33,665 nucleotides of DNA from an uncultured Lachnospiraceae bacterium (GCA_910589635.1 CAJUTD010000013.1:2750-36414), one strand, 5' to 3'. Shown: positions 8,548-17,705, counted from the first letter of the stretch. Made by a program: numbers and translations. The notes: generated by a model from the letters alone, not told the origin.

Positions 8548-8844
8548 TTATTCTTCCCCAATCCCCATTCTGGCGAATACCATATCATATCCGTCATTTC
8601 CATAATTCAGAGAACGATTCACCCTGCTGATTGTTGCTGTAGACGCCCCTGTCTGCTCTGCAATATCTAAATACGTCTTCTGCATACGCAGCATCCTTGC
8701 TACCTCAAACCTCTGAGACAATGACAACAGCTCATTGACCGTACACACATCTTCAAAAAATTTATAGCACTCTTCCTTATTTTCCAGGCTTAATATAGCT
8801 TCAAACAAATGGTCTACGGCTTCCGTCCTCAATTTTTTGCTCAT
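8548..8844 (-). CDS. yerC: YerC/YecD family TrpR-like DNA-binding protein
   Basis: The protein has 98 residues. ATG 8844 (MSKKLRTEAV) is chosen because AAAGGAG stands seven bases upstream; the ATG two codons earlier is too close. It matches YerC closely: an N-terminal helix DHLFEAILSLENKEECYKFFEDVCT and the TrpR-type helix-turn-helix LDIAEQTGASTATISRVNRSL, ending NYGNDGYDMVF. It is predicted to bind DNA as a dimer. Its regulon is unknown in most species, although it is often found beside pcrA as here. Confidence 0.93.
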   Translation of the reverse strand: MSKKLRTEAVDHLFEAILSLENKEECYKFFEDVCTVNELLSLSQRFEVARMLRMQKTYLDIAEQTGASTATISRVNRSLNYGNDGYDMVFARMGIGEE

Positions 8845-8899
8845 ATCCATTCTCCTTTATGTATTTCTTGGGGGCAGCCCTGCACCCCATATCCCTATG

Positions 8900-8928
8900 A
8901 TTTTATCATATTAAAGTTGTAAAGTAAA
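8900..8928 (-). promoter_or_regulatory. Candidate promoter of yerC
   Basis: TTTACT (8923-8928) and TAAAAT (8900-8905) lie 17 bp apart on the minus strand, about 55 nt upstream of the yerC start. A GC-rich GGGG/CCCC hairpin lies between the promoter and the ribosome binding site. Confidence 0.45.
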
Positions 8929-8961
8929 CAAATATTTATTTTCCAGTGGATATATTACTAC

Positions 8962-9003
8962 AGTTCAGCCATAGGAATATTTGCGAACGGCATGGACTGA
9001 ACT
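8962..9003 (-). terminator. Possible terminator hairpin of the PHP gene
   Basis: AGTTCAG and CTGAACT are inverted, with an inner CCAT/ATGG, 18 bp past the PHP stop codon. No T-run follows on the minus strand, so termination activity is uncertain. Confidence 0.35.
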
Positions 9004-9021
9004 ATCACTTGCAAACTATAA

Positions 9022-9744
9022 TCACTTAGATTTATAGTTGATATACTCATATATAGCCTTACTATGGGCGTTTATAATCAATTCTTGCGGAAACTCCAGC
9101 GATTCCAGCAGTTCCAGTGCATACTCATGCCCACCCACCAAATGGTCTGCATGCGCATCAGAATTGACAATGACAGGCGCCTGGTATTTCACGCACAGCT
9201 CCAACATTTCAAGATAATTCTCCCTTGCCCCCATGCGGAAACTTACTGGTGATAAAGAAGTGCTATTTACTTCTAACAAAACATGGTATTCTTTTGCAGC
9301 TTTCACCAAGGTCTCATAATCAATAGAAAAACGACCGTCATCAGGGTGGCCTATAATATTGACATATGGATTTCTCATAGCCCCAAGATAGGCAGATGTG
9401 TTCTCCTCCACTGTCCCCGAAACGAAGCATGGCGGATGAATACTTGCCACAACCACATCCATCTCTTTTAAAATATCCTCTGGAAGATCAACATGGCCGA
9501 CGTAATCCAAAATATTCAGCTCTGCCCCATAGAGCACTGTCAAGTCTCCATGATTGCGCGGCAGCACCTTATAATTGGAAAAATAAATCTGCTGGCAGCT
9601 CCCCGGCATAGCAGGCGCATGTTCCGTAATGGCCAAAATCTCCAACCCTTTCTCCAGAGCAGCCGCTATCATTTCATTCCTAGTATTATAGGCATGTCCG
9701 CTGGCAATGGTATGTGTGTGCAAATCCATCTTATCCGTTATCAT
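9022..9744 (-). CDS. PHP-domain phosphatase, YcdX type
   Basis: The protein has 240 residues. The PHP metal site is visible: DLHTHT near the N-terminus, SGHAYNTRNEM, EHAP, E in YGAELNILD, SIHPP, IIGHPDDGRF, LEVNS and NSDAHADH. These histidines and acids make the trinuclear metal centre of YcdX-like phosphoesterases. The substrate is not predictable from sequence. ATG 9744 is preceded by AAGGTAAGAGGAA. The gene is on the same strand as yerC but has its own gap on both sides. Confidence 0.9.
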   Translation of the reverse strand: MITDKMDLHTHTIASGHAYNTRNEMIAAALEKGLEILAITEHAPAMPGSCQQIYFSNYKVLPRNHGDLTVLYGAELNILDYVGHVDLPEDILKEMDVVVASIHPPCFVSGTVEENTSAYLGAMRNPYVNIIGHPDDGRFSIDYETLVKAAKEYHVLLEVNSTSLSPVSFRMGARENYLEMLELCVKYQAPVIVNSDAHADHLVGGHEYALELLESLEFPQELIINAHSKAIYEYINYKSK

Positions 9745-9825
9745 TTCCTCTTACCTTCTCTTCTTTTTTTATATATTTTAGCTGTTTATCTGTAAAAAAA
9801 CAAGTACCTTGCCTGCCAATCACGG

Positions 9826-10012
9826 GGCTGTCGCACGAAGTAATCTATAAAGTTTTCATCTGTTCAAAAGTTTTCCATAGCGAAGCGATGGAAACAACAT
9901 GCACAAAAATCACTCTGGGAAGCTGGCTTCCCAAGATAATTTTTGTGCATTCTGTCTTTGCCGCAATAGCGGCAAGACCTTTTGAACGAAATAGTATCTT
10001 CGTGCGACAGCC
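9826..10012. mobile_element. Palindromic repeat element, copy A (most complete), with 15-bp flanking direct repeat
   Basis: The outer ends GGCTGTCGCACGAAG (9826-9840) and CTTCGTGCGACAGCC (9998-10012) are a perfect 15-bp inverted pair. Inside lies a second inverted pair TTCAAAAG/CTTTTGAA and three hairpin arms: TTTTCCAT/ATGGAAA, a long arm around TGGGAAGCTGGCTTCCCA, and TTGCCGCaataGCGGCAA. The element is bracketed by TGCCTGCCAATCACG at 9810-9824 and 10016-10030, which looks like a 15-bp target duplication. No protein is encoded. It sits between two divergent genes (gap 9745-10091). It is inverted relative to copies B and C. Confidence 0.8.
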
Positions 10013-10057
10013 TCCTGCCTGCCAATCACGATAACATATTGCCTCTTTCTATCATAC

Positions 10058-10063
10058 TATAAT
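10058..10063 (+). promoter_or_regulatory. Candidate -10 of the lipoprotein gene
   Basis: TATAAT lies 28 nt upstream of ATG 10092, between repeat copy A and the gene. The -35 region is weak, so activation or an unusual promoter is possible. Confidence 0.35.
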
Positions 10064-10091
10064 TACAAATATAAATCAAAAGGACGAAAAT

Positions 10092-11111
10092 ATGAAAAAA
10101 CATGTATTTCACTGTCTAACTATGCTCTTATGCATCACAGCTGTCTTAAGTGTCTCTCTGCTGACCGGTTGCTCTGCCAAAAAGAACAGCCAAAATCTGA
10201 CAAAACTGACATTAAACGAAGTGGCGCATTCTATTTTTTACGCCCCCATGTACGTTGCCATCGAAGAAGGTTACTTCGAGGAGGAAGGCATTGACCTTAC
10301 GCTCGTCACCGGGTTTGGCGCCGACAAGACGATGACCGCTGTTTTATCTGGCGAGGCAGATATCGGATTTATGGGACCAGAAACGACAGTCTATACCTAC
10401 AATGAAGGCGCACAGGATTATGTGGTAAATTTTGCACAGCTGACGCAGCGTGCCGGAAATTTTCTGGTAGCGCGTGAAGAAATGCCTGACTTTACCTGGT
10501 CGGATTTGAAAGGAAGCGAGGTTCTCGGCGGGCGCAAGGGCGGTATGCCGGAAATGATTTTTGAGTACATTCTAAGGCAAAATGGCATTGAGCCCTCCTC
10601 CGACCTTTCCATTGACCAAAGTATTGATTTCGGCTCTACAGCCGCTGCGTTTTCCGGCGGCAAAGGTGATTTTTCCGTTGAATTTGAGCCTGGCGCGACC
10701 TCTCTGGAATTAGAAGGGGACGGTTATGTCGTCGCATCTTTGGGCGTAGACTCCGGCTATGTTCCCTATACTGCATTCAGCGCCAAAGCAGAGTACATGG
10801 AAAAAAATCCCGAAGTCATCCAGCAGTTCACCAATGCCCTGCAAAAAGGCATGGATTATACCAGGAGCCACACGCCAGAGGAAATAGCAGCCGTTATCGC
10901 TCCACAATTTAAGGAAACAGATGCTAAGACCCTCACTGCTATTGTGAAAAGATATCATGAACAGGACACCTGGAAAGAAAATCTCGTATTTGAAGAAGAC
11001 AGTTATCAGCTCCTTCTGGACATTCTCGCCGACGCCGGAGAACTTACCGGCAACCCTTCTTATCAGGAACTGGTAAACACTGCCTACGCAGAAAAAGCTG
11101 CTAAAAAATAA
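10092..11111 (+). CDS. ABC transporter substrate-binding lipoprotein, NMT1/SsuA-like
   Basis: The protein has 339 residues, with ribosome binding site AAAAGGACG. A lipoprotein signal peptide ends in the lipobox LLTG-C27. The mature part is a periplasmic-binding-protein type 2 fold of the NMT1/THI5/SsuA group: LNEVAHSIFYAPMYVAIEEGYFEEEGIDL, then SGEADIGFMGPETT, and later FSAKAEYMEKNPEVIQQFTNAL. Relatives bind pyrimidine precursors, sulfonates, nitrate or taurine; the ligand cannot be read here. No permease or ATPase gene lies beside it, so it must work with components encoded elsewhere or act as an orphan receptor. Confidence 0.88.
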   Translation: MKKHVFHCLTMLLCITAVLSVSLLTGCSAKKNSQNLTKLTLNEVAHSIFYAPMYVAIEEGYFEEEGIDLTLVTGFGADKTMTAVLSGEADIGFMGPETTVYTYNEGAQDYVVNFAQLTQRAGNFLVAREEMPDFTWSDLKGSEVLGGRKGGMPEMIFEYILRQNGIEPSSDLSIDQSIDFGSTAAAFSGGKGDFSVEFEPGATSLELEGDGYVVASLGVDSGYVPYTAFSAKAEYMEKNPEVIQQFTNALQKGMDYTRSHTPEEIAAVIAPQFKETDAKTLTAIVKRYHEQDTWKENLVFEEDSYQLLLDILADAGELTGNPSYQELVNTAYAEKAAKK

Positions 11112-11167
11112 AGCTTTACGATAAAAAAGATGCCTCTCACACCTTAAATGATTGATAAAATGCAGGA

Positions 11168-11257
11168 AAAGGATTGTTACATTAAGTTGAAAATAAACGA
11201 CGCATGGCCCTTCACAGACAACGGCCGTATGTTTACTATTTACCGTAACAATCCTTT
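11168..11257. repeat. 13-bp perfect inverted repeat between convergent genes
   Basis: AAAGGATTGTTAC (11168-11180) and GTAACAATCCTTT (11245-11257) flank 64 bp that hold a shorter GGCC/GGCC pair. It lies between two convergent genes, so a bidirectional terminator is possible, but no long T-run follows either arm. It could also be a small insertion relic. Confidence 0.55.
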
Positions 11258-11289
11258 CTCCTTATCTGCTGTAATAATTACAAATCCTC

Positions 11290-11376
11290 AGATATCTTTT
11301 TACTCTTTATAACATTGCTCCATATACCGTTTCTAAGATATCTTTTTACTCTTTATAACATTGCTCCATGTACCGT
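11290..11376. repeat. Tandem 41-bp duplication across the stop codon of the BspA-like gene
   Basis: The block starting AGATATCTTTTTACTC occurs at 11290-11330 and again at 11336-11376, period 46, with two mismatches. The second copy encodes the last residues of the 809-aa protein; the first lies just after its TAG stop. Confidence 0.85.
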
Positions 11377-13762
11377 ATAGCGCCTTTGTCTTACTGCCTG
11401 ATTTTATATTCTTATAGGAGCGCACCCTAACATAATAATTCTTACCCTTTTTCAGCCCTTTGACAATTTGTCTGGTTGTCTTATAACGCCCGATTTTCTT
11501 AACCTTTACGCCTTTCTTAAACTTCCTGTCCGTAGAATACTGCACTTGATAGCCAGTTGCCCTGGTGTCCTTTTTCCACTTGACTGTTATCTTCTTTCCT
11601 TTTATGGCCTTTGCACTTGCCTTCTGCTTCTTAGGAGTTATATCAACGGTAATTTTCACCGTTTTTTTGCGGTATTTTTCTGTCTCCTTAGCAGTCACGG
11701 TAACGACGGCTCTGCCGGTTCCTTTTATCGTTACCAGGCCTTTTGTGCTGACTGTAAGAACTTTCTTATTGGAACTCAAGTAGCTGAGTGTTCCGTTGCC
11801 TTTTTTACGTTTTACATTTAGGCGAAATGGTTTGCCGCCAAATGTTTTCTGAAATGATTTTTTATATTGCAGCTGATGCTCCTGCTTCTTATTTTCAGGG
11901 TTCTCTGGTTTTCCCGGATTCCCTGGATTGGTCGGATTATCAGGCTTAGGAAGCTCAGATATTGTTTCTACCACATGCAGCATTACACGGTCCGTAATAA
12001 CGTCATTATGGTTATCAAAAGAAGCCGTTATCACAACTGTACCCGGTTTCTTAATATTGATGTAAGCTCTCTTGGGATTGTTTTCTGTAACCCTTACCGC
12101 AGCTACATCCTCATTTTCACTCTTATATACAATCTCATGCGCCCCTGCATATCCGTTCGCTTCCGCCTCTAAATATATATCTGCCTCACCCACTGCAACC
12201 GTGCATTCTGTGACTCCCTCCTTCCAATCCGCGCCAGTCCATCCATAAATTTTTAGCGAATGGCTGCTACATGCATCGAACACTACTACTTCTGCTTGCT
12301 GCTTATGCCCGCTCTCGTCTGTGCCTATGACGAGGCATTCTCCATATCCCTGCGTGGTAATCTTTCCCAACACAGGGTCTACCTTTGCCACAGATTCATC
12401 TGAACTCTGCCATGTGATATTCTCCGTCGTGTCCACCGGCTCCTGGCTCCAACGAAGCTGCGCCTCTTCTCCTTTCGACAACAGAAATGAGTTTTTGATA
12501 AGTTCAAATCCCTGGGATGGTTTTGTGGCAATCCGCACAGTGACATTATCCCTACATTGCTCAGACACTGCCGCTTCTGCTGCCTCCTTCATTACATGAT
12601 TCTTTACCGTCACAGTTGAACCTGCCGGGAGGTCGTAGAAAGTCAGCTGATCTAAAATAGCATTCGTCGGGGCGTCGTGTTTATACACAATATTCACCGG
12701 ACACAACATCTCAGAAAATGAACCACCGGCAGCTGGATATATGCGCGTAACAGAATTCGGTATAATAATATTTTTAACATTGGATGCCTTTTTAAATGCA
12801 CTGCCGTCAACTGCTTCTGTGCCATCTGGTATACGGTATATTTCTGCCGCTTTTGCCGGCGGATAAAATTTTAAAACATTAGTCTTATGATCAATACCGC
12901 CATTTCTTTTGAATAACACTCCATCCACGTCGTAGATTACCTCCGATTCTGAATGAAATGCTTCTAATGCTGTGCTGCCTTGAAAAACACTAAGCCCAAG
13001 TTCCTCTAAACTGGCAGGAAGATAGATTTCTTTCAGGGAGGTGCAGGACGCAAACGCACATGTATCAATCCCCCAAAGCTGCCTGGACAGGTTTACTTCT
13101 TTCAGGTTCTCACAATGATAAAATGCACTCTCCATAATCCTGAATACATTGTCTGAAATATCCACCTTTTCTAACATTGGGTTATATGCAAAGGAATACT
13201 CGTTAATTTCTTGCACCGGCTTCCTGCCAATGTGAGTGGGGATTGCCACCTCTGAGCCTGCGCCCACATATCCATCAATCGTTACTCCATCATACCCTTC
13301 CAAAACTGACTTATCACTATAAATCAAATGGTTTTCCGTCTCTTTATGTTCCTCAGACAGAATTGCGAAAACCATCTGCTGTAATCCTTCATATTTTCCC
13401 TTCCCATATACAACGATTCCCGGAAATTTATCAGAACTTTTATTACTGAAAAATATCCATGGATTTGTATTAACACTGATATTATCAGAAACGTTATGCG
13501 GTAAAACCTCATAATCAATGTCTTCTACCAAAGTATAATCTCCATCTTTAATTATTACATCTGGTTTCAGTTCACTGCCTGTATACCTTTGGGACGGCAA
13601 AACCACGATACTGTCATATTCCGCCAACGAATTCTCAAATGTACATTCTGATATATCTTTTCCCTCTTCCTGTACCACTGCTGCCAGCGCCTGAATTTCA
13701 GTCACATGAATACCGGCAGACAAAATTACTGCTGCCAATGCCACACTTATTAATCTTTTCAT
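11333..13762 (-). CDS. Secreted BspA-type leucine-rich repeat protein with Ig-like and fibronectin III domains
   Basis: The protein has 809 residues. A signal peptide (about 1-28) ends near IQALAA. A domain with YTGSELKPDVIIKDGDYTL ... DYEVL ... GKGKYEG follows (MBG-like). From about 150 to 345 come BspA/LRR_5 repeats (YSFAYNPMLEKVDISDNV, AFYHCENLKEVNL, CAFASCTSLKEIYLP). Then there are two Ig-like Big_2-type domains (ITWQSSDESVAKVDPVLGKI; IVYKSENEDVAAV), a Pro-Asn-Gly linker (PTNPGNPGKPENP), a third Ig-like domain and a very basic C-terminal Fn3 domain. No LPxTG or SLH anchor is seen; the basic tail may bind the wall electrostatically (inference). It is likely an adhesin. It has its own promoter and follows the pilus operon. 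Confidence 0.88.
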   Translation of the reverse strand: MKRLISVALAAVILSAGIHVTEIQALAAVVQEEGKDISECTFENSLAEYDSIVVLPSQRYTGSELKPDVIIKDGDYTLVEDIDYEVLPHNVSDNISVNTNPWIFFSNKSSDKFPGIVVYGKGKYEGLQQMVFAILSEEHKETENHLIYSDKSVLEGYDGVTIDGYVGAGSEVAIPTHIGRKPVQEINEYSFAYNPMLEKVDISDNVFRIMESAFYHCENLKEVNLSRQLWGIDTCAFASCTSLKEIYLPASLEELGLSVFQGSTALEAFHSESEVIYDVDGVLFKRNGGIDHKTNVLKFYPPAKAAEIYRIPDGTEAVDGSAFKKASNVKNIIIPNSVTRIYPAAGGSFSEMLCPVNIVYKHDAPTNAILDQLTFYDLPAGSTVTVKNHVMKEAAEAAVSEQCRDNVTVRIATKPSQGFELIKNSFLLSKGEEAQLRWSQEPVDTTENITWQSSDESVAKVDPVLGKITTQGYGECLVIGTDESGHKQQAEVVVFDACSSHSLKIYGWTGADWKEGVTECTVAVGEADIYLEAEANGYAGAHEIVYKSENEDVAAVRVTENNPKRAYINIKKPGTVVITASFDNHNDVITDRVMLHVVETISELPKPDNPTNPGNPGKPENPENKKQEHQLQYKKSFQKTFGGKPFRLNVKRKKGNGTLSYLSSNKKVLTVSTKGLVTIKGTGRAVVTVTAKETEKYRKKTVKITVDITPKKQKASAKAIKGKKITVKWKKDTRATGYQVQYSTDRKFKKGVKVKKIGRYKTTRQIVKGLKKGKNYYVRVRSYKNIKSGSKTKALYGTWSNVIKSKKIS

Positions 13763-13817
13763 ACTCCTTAACCTTTCCTTCCCCCAAAATATATTCTCTG
13801 TTGTTTGTAAGGATTAT

Positions 13818-13846
13818 ATTATATCATTTCCTCTATTGAAAAACAA
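13818..13846 (-). promoter_or_regulatory. Promoter of the BspA-like gene
   Basis: On the minus strand TTGTTT (13841-13846) and TATAAT (13818-13823) are 17 bp apart, about 55 nt upstream of ATG 13762. A second overlapping TATAAT begins five bases downstream. Confidence 0.7.
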
Positions 13847-13934
13847 AACATTTTTCAGAGATATTACTGTTGCACATTAAGCAGACATCCTCACTGTCAT
13901 ACCATTTTATCATAAGAGGTTATTTACTGATTAA

Positions 13935-13965
13935 GAGAGAGCGGCGGCAAGCTCCGCTCTCTCTT
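13935..13965 (-). terminator. Strong hairpin at the end of the pilus operon
   Basis: AGAGAGAGCGG and CCGCTCTCTCT form a perfect 11-bp stem with a 9-nt loop, nine bases past the TAG of the 1243-aa gene. Only a short T-containing stretch (TAATC) follows, so it may terminate imperfectly or protect the 3' end. Confidence 0.6.
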
Positions 13966-13973
13966 TCAGCTCT

Positions 13974-16900
13974 CTATTTCCTGCAATGGGAAAATTTTGC
14001 CAAAAACTCCTGATTCGCTTTCTGCCCGAGCTTCCAGCTTCCTCTCCCGCCTTGCGTAATCCACTCCTGGACGGCAAGCACATCTTCATGGGAAAATACC
14101 CACGTCTGCATGGGCGTGTCATTTCTCAGAATACTTTTCAGATAGGCAAAATTTTGCGGCTCCCTCCAGGCAGAGTTCTCCTCCAGCGTATTCAGATATT
14201 TCTCGGATATATAACGAACATAGTGTTGAGGCATCTCGGCGATTGCTGCATCCTCATCCCATACTACAACTTTTACCGTCTTATAGGATGTTTTTTTATA
14301 CGCATCTATTACCTCATAAGTAACGTTAAATTCCGCCTTTGCTTCTGTCTGCATCTTAATTGACTGAGGATTGAAATCTTTGAGTTTCAGCTTACTCGTA
14401 ATATTGCCGTCTTCTTCATCCTCTGCGGATGCACGCCCCAAAAGTGCGCTGTCCGTAATTTCTCCACGGTTTGCCTCGTCCTTTAAATAATAGAAAATCT
14501 CCTCACTGCTGATTTTCGGATAATTGTTATATTTTACCCTAACCGGAATCTGCTCTTCTGTGACATTCCCTATGCTGTCCGTAACCGCAAATGTTACAAG
14601 AACATTGATAACTTCATTTCTTTCAAGTTTAAGATAATAAGTGTCAAGAAGAAAATCTCCTGGCACATCTTTCTCATAAATGTTCTCATAGGCTGCCTGG
14701 CTGTGATTCTTCGATTCTGGATAGGTTACTTTTACAATGCGCAATTTATCATTTAAGTCTGAATTCCTTTTGATATCTCTATTATCCTCATTGTCATGTG
14801 CCAGCAACCGGCTAATGAGCTTTTCCTTTGAAACTTTCTCTCCCTCATAGAACTCCATTCTTTCTCCCGGAGCTACCACGATAGTTGGGCATGAATCCCA
14901 TCTAGCGCGCAGATTAATGTATTCTTTAGCCGTAGCTTTTTCAGCAGAGCTGCCTATTGAACGCTCTTTTACGATTGCCTGCGCTGCTCTAATATCCCGA
15001 AAGAGCCCCATTTCTTCTATTGTTGGTATCATACCGATTGGCTTTGCCTCCTGATAGGAACGAATATCTTCCGTTGTCTTAGTTGACACAATTCTTTTTT
15101 CACCGGCTCTCAGATAAATATCCATCATTTTACGCCGATCCTTTTCTACAAAGACATCTTCATTACCTATCTCCCATCCCTGAAAGCTATACCTTACTCT
15201 GCACTCGTATTCCTTCCGGTCTTTTGTGTATTTCTTCTCAACCTTTTCTTTGTAAAAGCCATTCTCCCGGAACTGATACATATTCTCTAAAGAGACATTG
15301 TATTCCAACATATTTCTGCCAAAAGTAGCGCCGTTGCCGCTGTATGCCATATTAACATCTTTATAACGGAAGTAACGTTGTACATTTCCGGGCGCCTGGA
15401 TATTTTTAATCTCTGAGCAGCCATAATATTCATATAATTTATATTCTGCTTCATATGTCCCCCAGGCGTTACCTGCAAGACTGCCCCCTGCTCCCGCTTC
15501 CTCTGCGTCCTTCTCCCCCAGCTTTACAAGCGTTCGGAAACGCCCATCTTTAAAATATATCAATCTGTCACAGAGAGATTTGTTTTCTTTGCGTACTTCT
15601 AACCGATATGCTGCCCCTTCGGGAACCGCAAGCAGTAATTCGGCGTTTTGGGTGGCCCCTGTACTTCCCGAGGCAGAGCCCGCGCCCAGAGACGATTGAA
15701 ATTTGCCTATCTCTGTTCCTTTCGGCTGCACTGTTAGGGAAATATCACACCCTATCTGCTTGGTACGAACAGACACCTTCCTGGCACTGCTGTCATAACT
15801 AAGGTACACACCTAACTCTTCCCTGCTATCTCCTTCTGTCTTCGTTAAATCACATGGAATATCTGCATAGTCCTCACACCCAATCATGTAATCGTACTTA
15901 GCATACCAGGTCTCATTGCCTATGGCTGCTTTTCTTTTCAATCCTTCTGCTGTCAACTGCCCACTGCTATCAATCATCCTTTTTTCCAGTTGGCTGTTGG
16001 AATCATCAACCACATCCATTCCCTTAAAATAGTACCCTTGGAACAAATACCCGGATTTCTTTGGCAGAACAACCGACTGTCCGAATGAGAATGCTTTGGC
16101 TCCTGCACTGTCAAAAAACAGTCCAGTTTCATATTTTTTATAGAGCTTTTCTGTTCCCGCTATATTTGGATTTTCGAGCCCATTATTCAGCGTAACTGTA
16201 TAGACTCTCGGTTTCCACTGCGCATACAGGACAATTTCCTGATCCCCATTCTTGAGTTTAGGCGCATAATCCGTCATTTCATATCCAACATCCTGATCAA
16301 ACGCTTTCCCTGTACCGTCTGGTTTTGTGTTCCATTCCGCACCGTCGTTTCTGACATATCCGGTTCTTAACAACAGGAACGATGAGAAATTTGCCAAATC
16401 TTTTTTTGCAGTATTAAAATTCCATTTATTAGCAAATATATCTATTTTATTAGGGGCATTCATCCCATTTACAGAACCACCATTTGCGTTGTACCTCACT
16501 GTCAGCGTATTAACGCGCCACTGCGCATACAAAGTTACTTCTCCGCCGTTTGCGGATGTTAAATTCTCTGTCTTTTGCCCCAGCTTATATTTTGTTCCCT
16601 TACCATCCTTCCTGGTATTCCATTCCGTCAGGGTATAACCAACACGCTTATATTCATTTCCATTACTTAAAGACACTTTATTCCCATAGTCCGCATTCTG
16701 TCGAGCGATAGTTCCAGTACCGCCATTGGCATTGTACTTTATCGTATAATTATTGGGCGCCTTCTTATAAACCATAAATGAATGCTGGAATTGTGTGGGG
16801 TTAAATTCAATGGTTCCATTATCTCCGCCTTTACATCCCAGCCATACATGGGATTCCCCTGCTTTACAGAACTTCCCCGAATTAGGGCAGTAAGAATAAT

Positions 16901-17705
16901 ATACCTCAAAATATGCATACGCAGCATATCCGTCCACGCAGAGATAAGGACCCGCCAACAGTTCTTTGTCCATTCCCGGCGCATCCACTTTTGCCTCCAA
17001 ACGCAAATGTGTGACTGTGTTTTCTTTTCCTCCCTTATCATCTGCCACTGTATGAGCTGTATATGTCTTATTCTTCAATTTCCCCGTCAGCTCAATATTG
17101 TTTATCAGTTCATTTTTCGTCGGATTCAGCGGTTTTGCCGCACTCCTGCACTTTATGCTTCCATTGATGGTGGAAGGCGTATGAACGCATTTGACCTTGC
17201 GGCTTGGGATAATATGATAGCCTTCCTCCTCCAGGAACTCAACGCTTTCACCTTTCTCCAGGGTAAGTTCTTTTTCCTCTCCATCCAGCTTTACCTCCAC
17301 AGACGGCAATGCTGCATGTTTTTCTTCCGATACAACTTCCAGATCACTGGGGGCTTCCCCTATTTGCTTTTTTTCCGCTTCTTTATTGGGAAATTCCCCT
17401 GTTTGCTTTTTATTTGCTCCTTTATTGGGAACTTCAATTCCTTCTGAAGCGTCTGGTTCCGGTTCTTCCTCCTTCTGTTCACCCGGGACTATTTCATTGT
17501 CTTTATCGAATCCCATTTCACCGTCTTGAATATCCACCGTTTCTTCCTGTTTTATATCCTGTTGCTTCAAAGTTTCTTCCTGTTTTATATCCTGTTCCTC
17601 CAAAACCTCCTCTCCCGGACGACTGAAATCCTGCCCCTGTCCGGTGATAGGAAGCCCCGTCGTCGCCAAGATAACCGATAACCATATGCTTAGAATGATT
17701 TTCAT
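13974..17705 (-). CDS. Large secreted protein with InlB-type B repeats, distal gene of the Tad locus
   Basis: The protein has 1243 residues, starting after AAGGAGGAATTGC. A signal peptide covers about 1-23. An acidic stalk follows with repeated QDIKQEET and NK-x-KKQ-x-GE units (about 30-130). A Cys-containing domain lies at about 150-315. Three Listeria/Bacteroides-type (InlB B, beta-grasp) repeats sit at about 320-397, 400-498 and 502-606: YNANGGTG, GYTLTEWNT and LYAQW motifs. The C-terminal half carries two Ig-like DUF5011-type domains, each with D-E/D-x-D-G/R-N and ending in a VTF/VTYEV strand. There is no LPxTG. Position as the last gene behind the pseudopilins suggests a pilus-tip or pilus-associated adhesin exported with the Tad system; that is inference. 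Confidence 0.85.
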   Translation of the reverse strand: MKIILSIWLSVILATTGLPITGQGQDFSRPGEEVLEEQDIKQEETLKQQDIKQEETVDIQDGEMGFDKDNEIVPGEQKEEEPEPDASEGIEVPNKGANKKQTGEFPNKEAEKKQIGEAPSDLEVVSEEKHAALPSVEVKLDGEEKELTLEKGESVEFLEEEGYHIIPSRKVKCVHTPSTINGSIKCRSAAKPLNPTKNELINNIELTGKLKNKTYTAHTVADDKGGKENTVTHLRLEAKVDAPGMDKELLAGPYLCVDGYAAYAYFEVYYSYCPNSGKFCKAGESHVWLGCKGGDNGTIEFNPTQFQHSFMVYKKAPNNYTIKYNANGGTGTIARQNADYGNKVSLSNGNEYKRVGYTLTEWNTRKDGKGTKYKLGQKTENLTSANGGEVTLYAQWRVNTLTVRYNANGGSVNGMNAPNKIDIFANKWNFNTAKKDLANFSSFLLLRTGYVRNDGAEWNTKPDGTGKAFDQDVGYEMTDYAPKLKNGDQEIVLYAQWKPRVYTVTLNNGLENPNIAGTEKLYKKYETGLFFDSAGAKAFSFGQSVVLPKKSGYLFQGYYFKGMDVVDDSNSQLEKRMIDSSGQLTAEGLKRKAAIGNETWYAKYDYMIGCEDYADIPCDLTKTEGDSREELGVYLSYDSSARKVSVRTKQIGCDISLTVQPKGTEIGKFQSSLGAGSASGSTGATQNAELLLAVPEGAAYRLEVRKENKSLCDRLIYFKDGRFRTLVKLGEKDAEEAGAGGSLAGNAWGTYEAEYKLYEYYGCSEIKNIQAPGNVQRYFRYKDVNMAYSGNGATFGRNMLEYNVSLENMYQFRENGFYKEKVEKKYTKDRKEYECRVRYSFQGWEIGNEDVFVEKDRRKMMDIYLRAGEKRIVSTKTTEDIRSYQEAKPIGMIPTIEEMGLFRDIRAAQAIVKERSIGSSAEKATAKEYINLRARWDSCPTIVVAPGERMEFYEGEKVSKEKLISRLLAHDNEDNRDIKRNSDLNDKLRIVKVTYPESKNHSQAAYENIYEKDVPGDFLLDTYYLKLERNEVINVLVTFAVTDSIGNVTEEQIPVRVKYNNYPKISSEEIFYYLKDEANRGEITDSALLGRASAEDEEDGNITSKLKLKDFNPQSIKMQTEAKAEFNVTYEVIDAYKKTSYKTVKVVVWDEDAAIAEMPQHYVRYISEKYLNTLEENSAWREPQNFAYLKSILRNDTPMQTWVFSHEDVLAVQEWITQGGRGSWKLGQKANQEFLAKFSHCRK

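Noticed and set aside
9845..9990. Possible tRNA or CRISPR-like array in the palindromic repeat
   Set aside because: The three arms look clover-leaf-like, but arm lengths (the central one about 50 nt) and the absence of T-loop and CCA features exclude a tRNA; there are no regularly spaced direct repeats.
16782..17626. Long plus-strand ORFs opposite the 1243-aa protein
   Set aside because: They are mirror frames of the real gene, Cys/Phe-rich in the way antisense frames are, and lack start signals.
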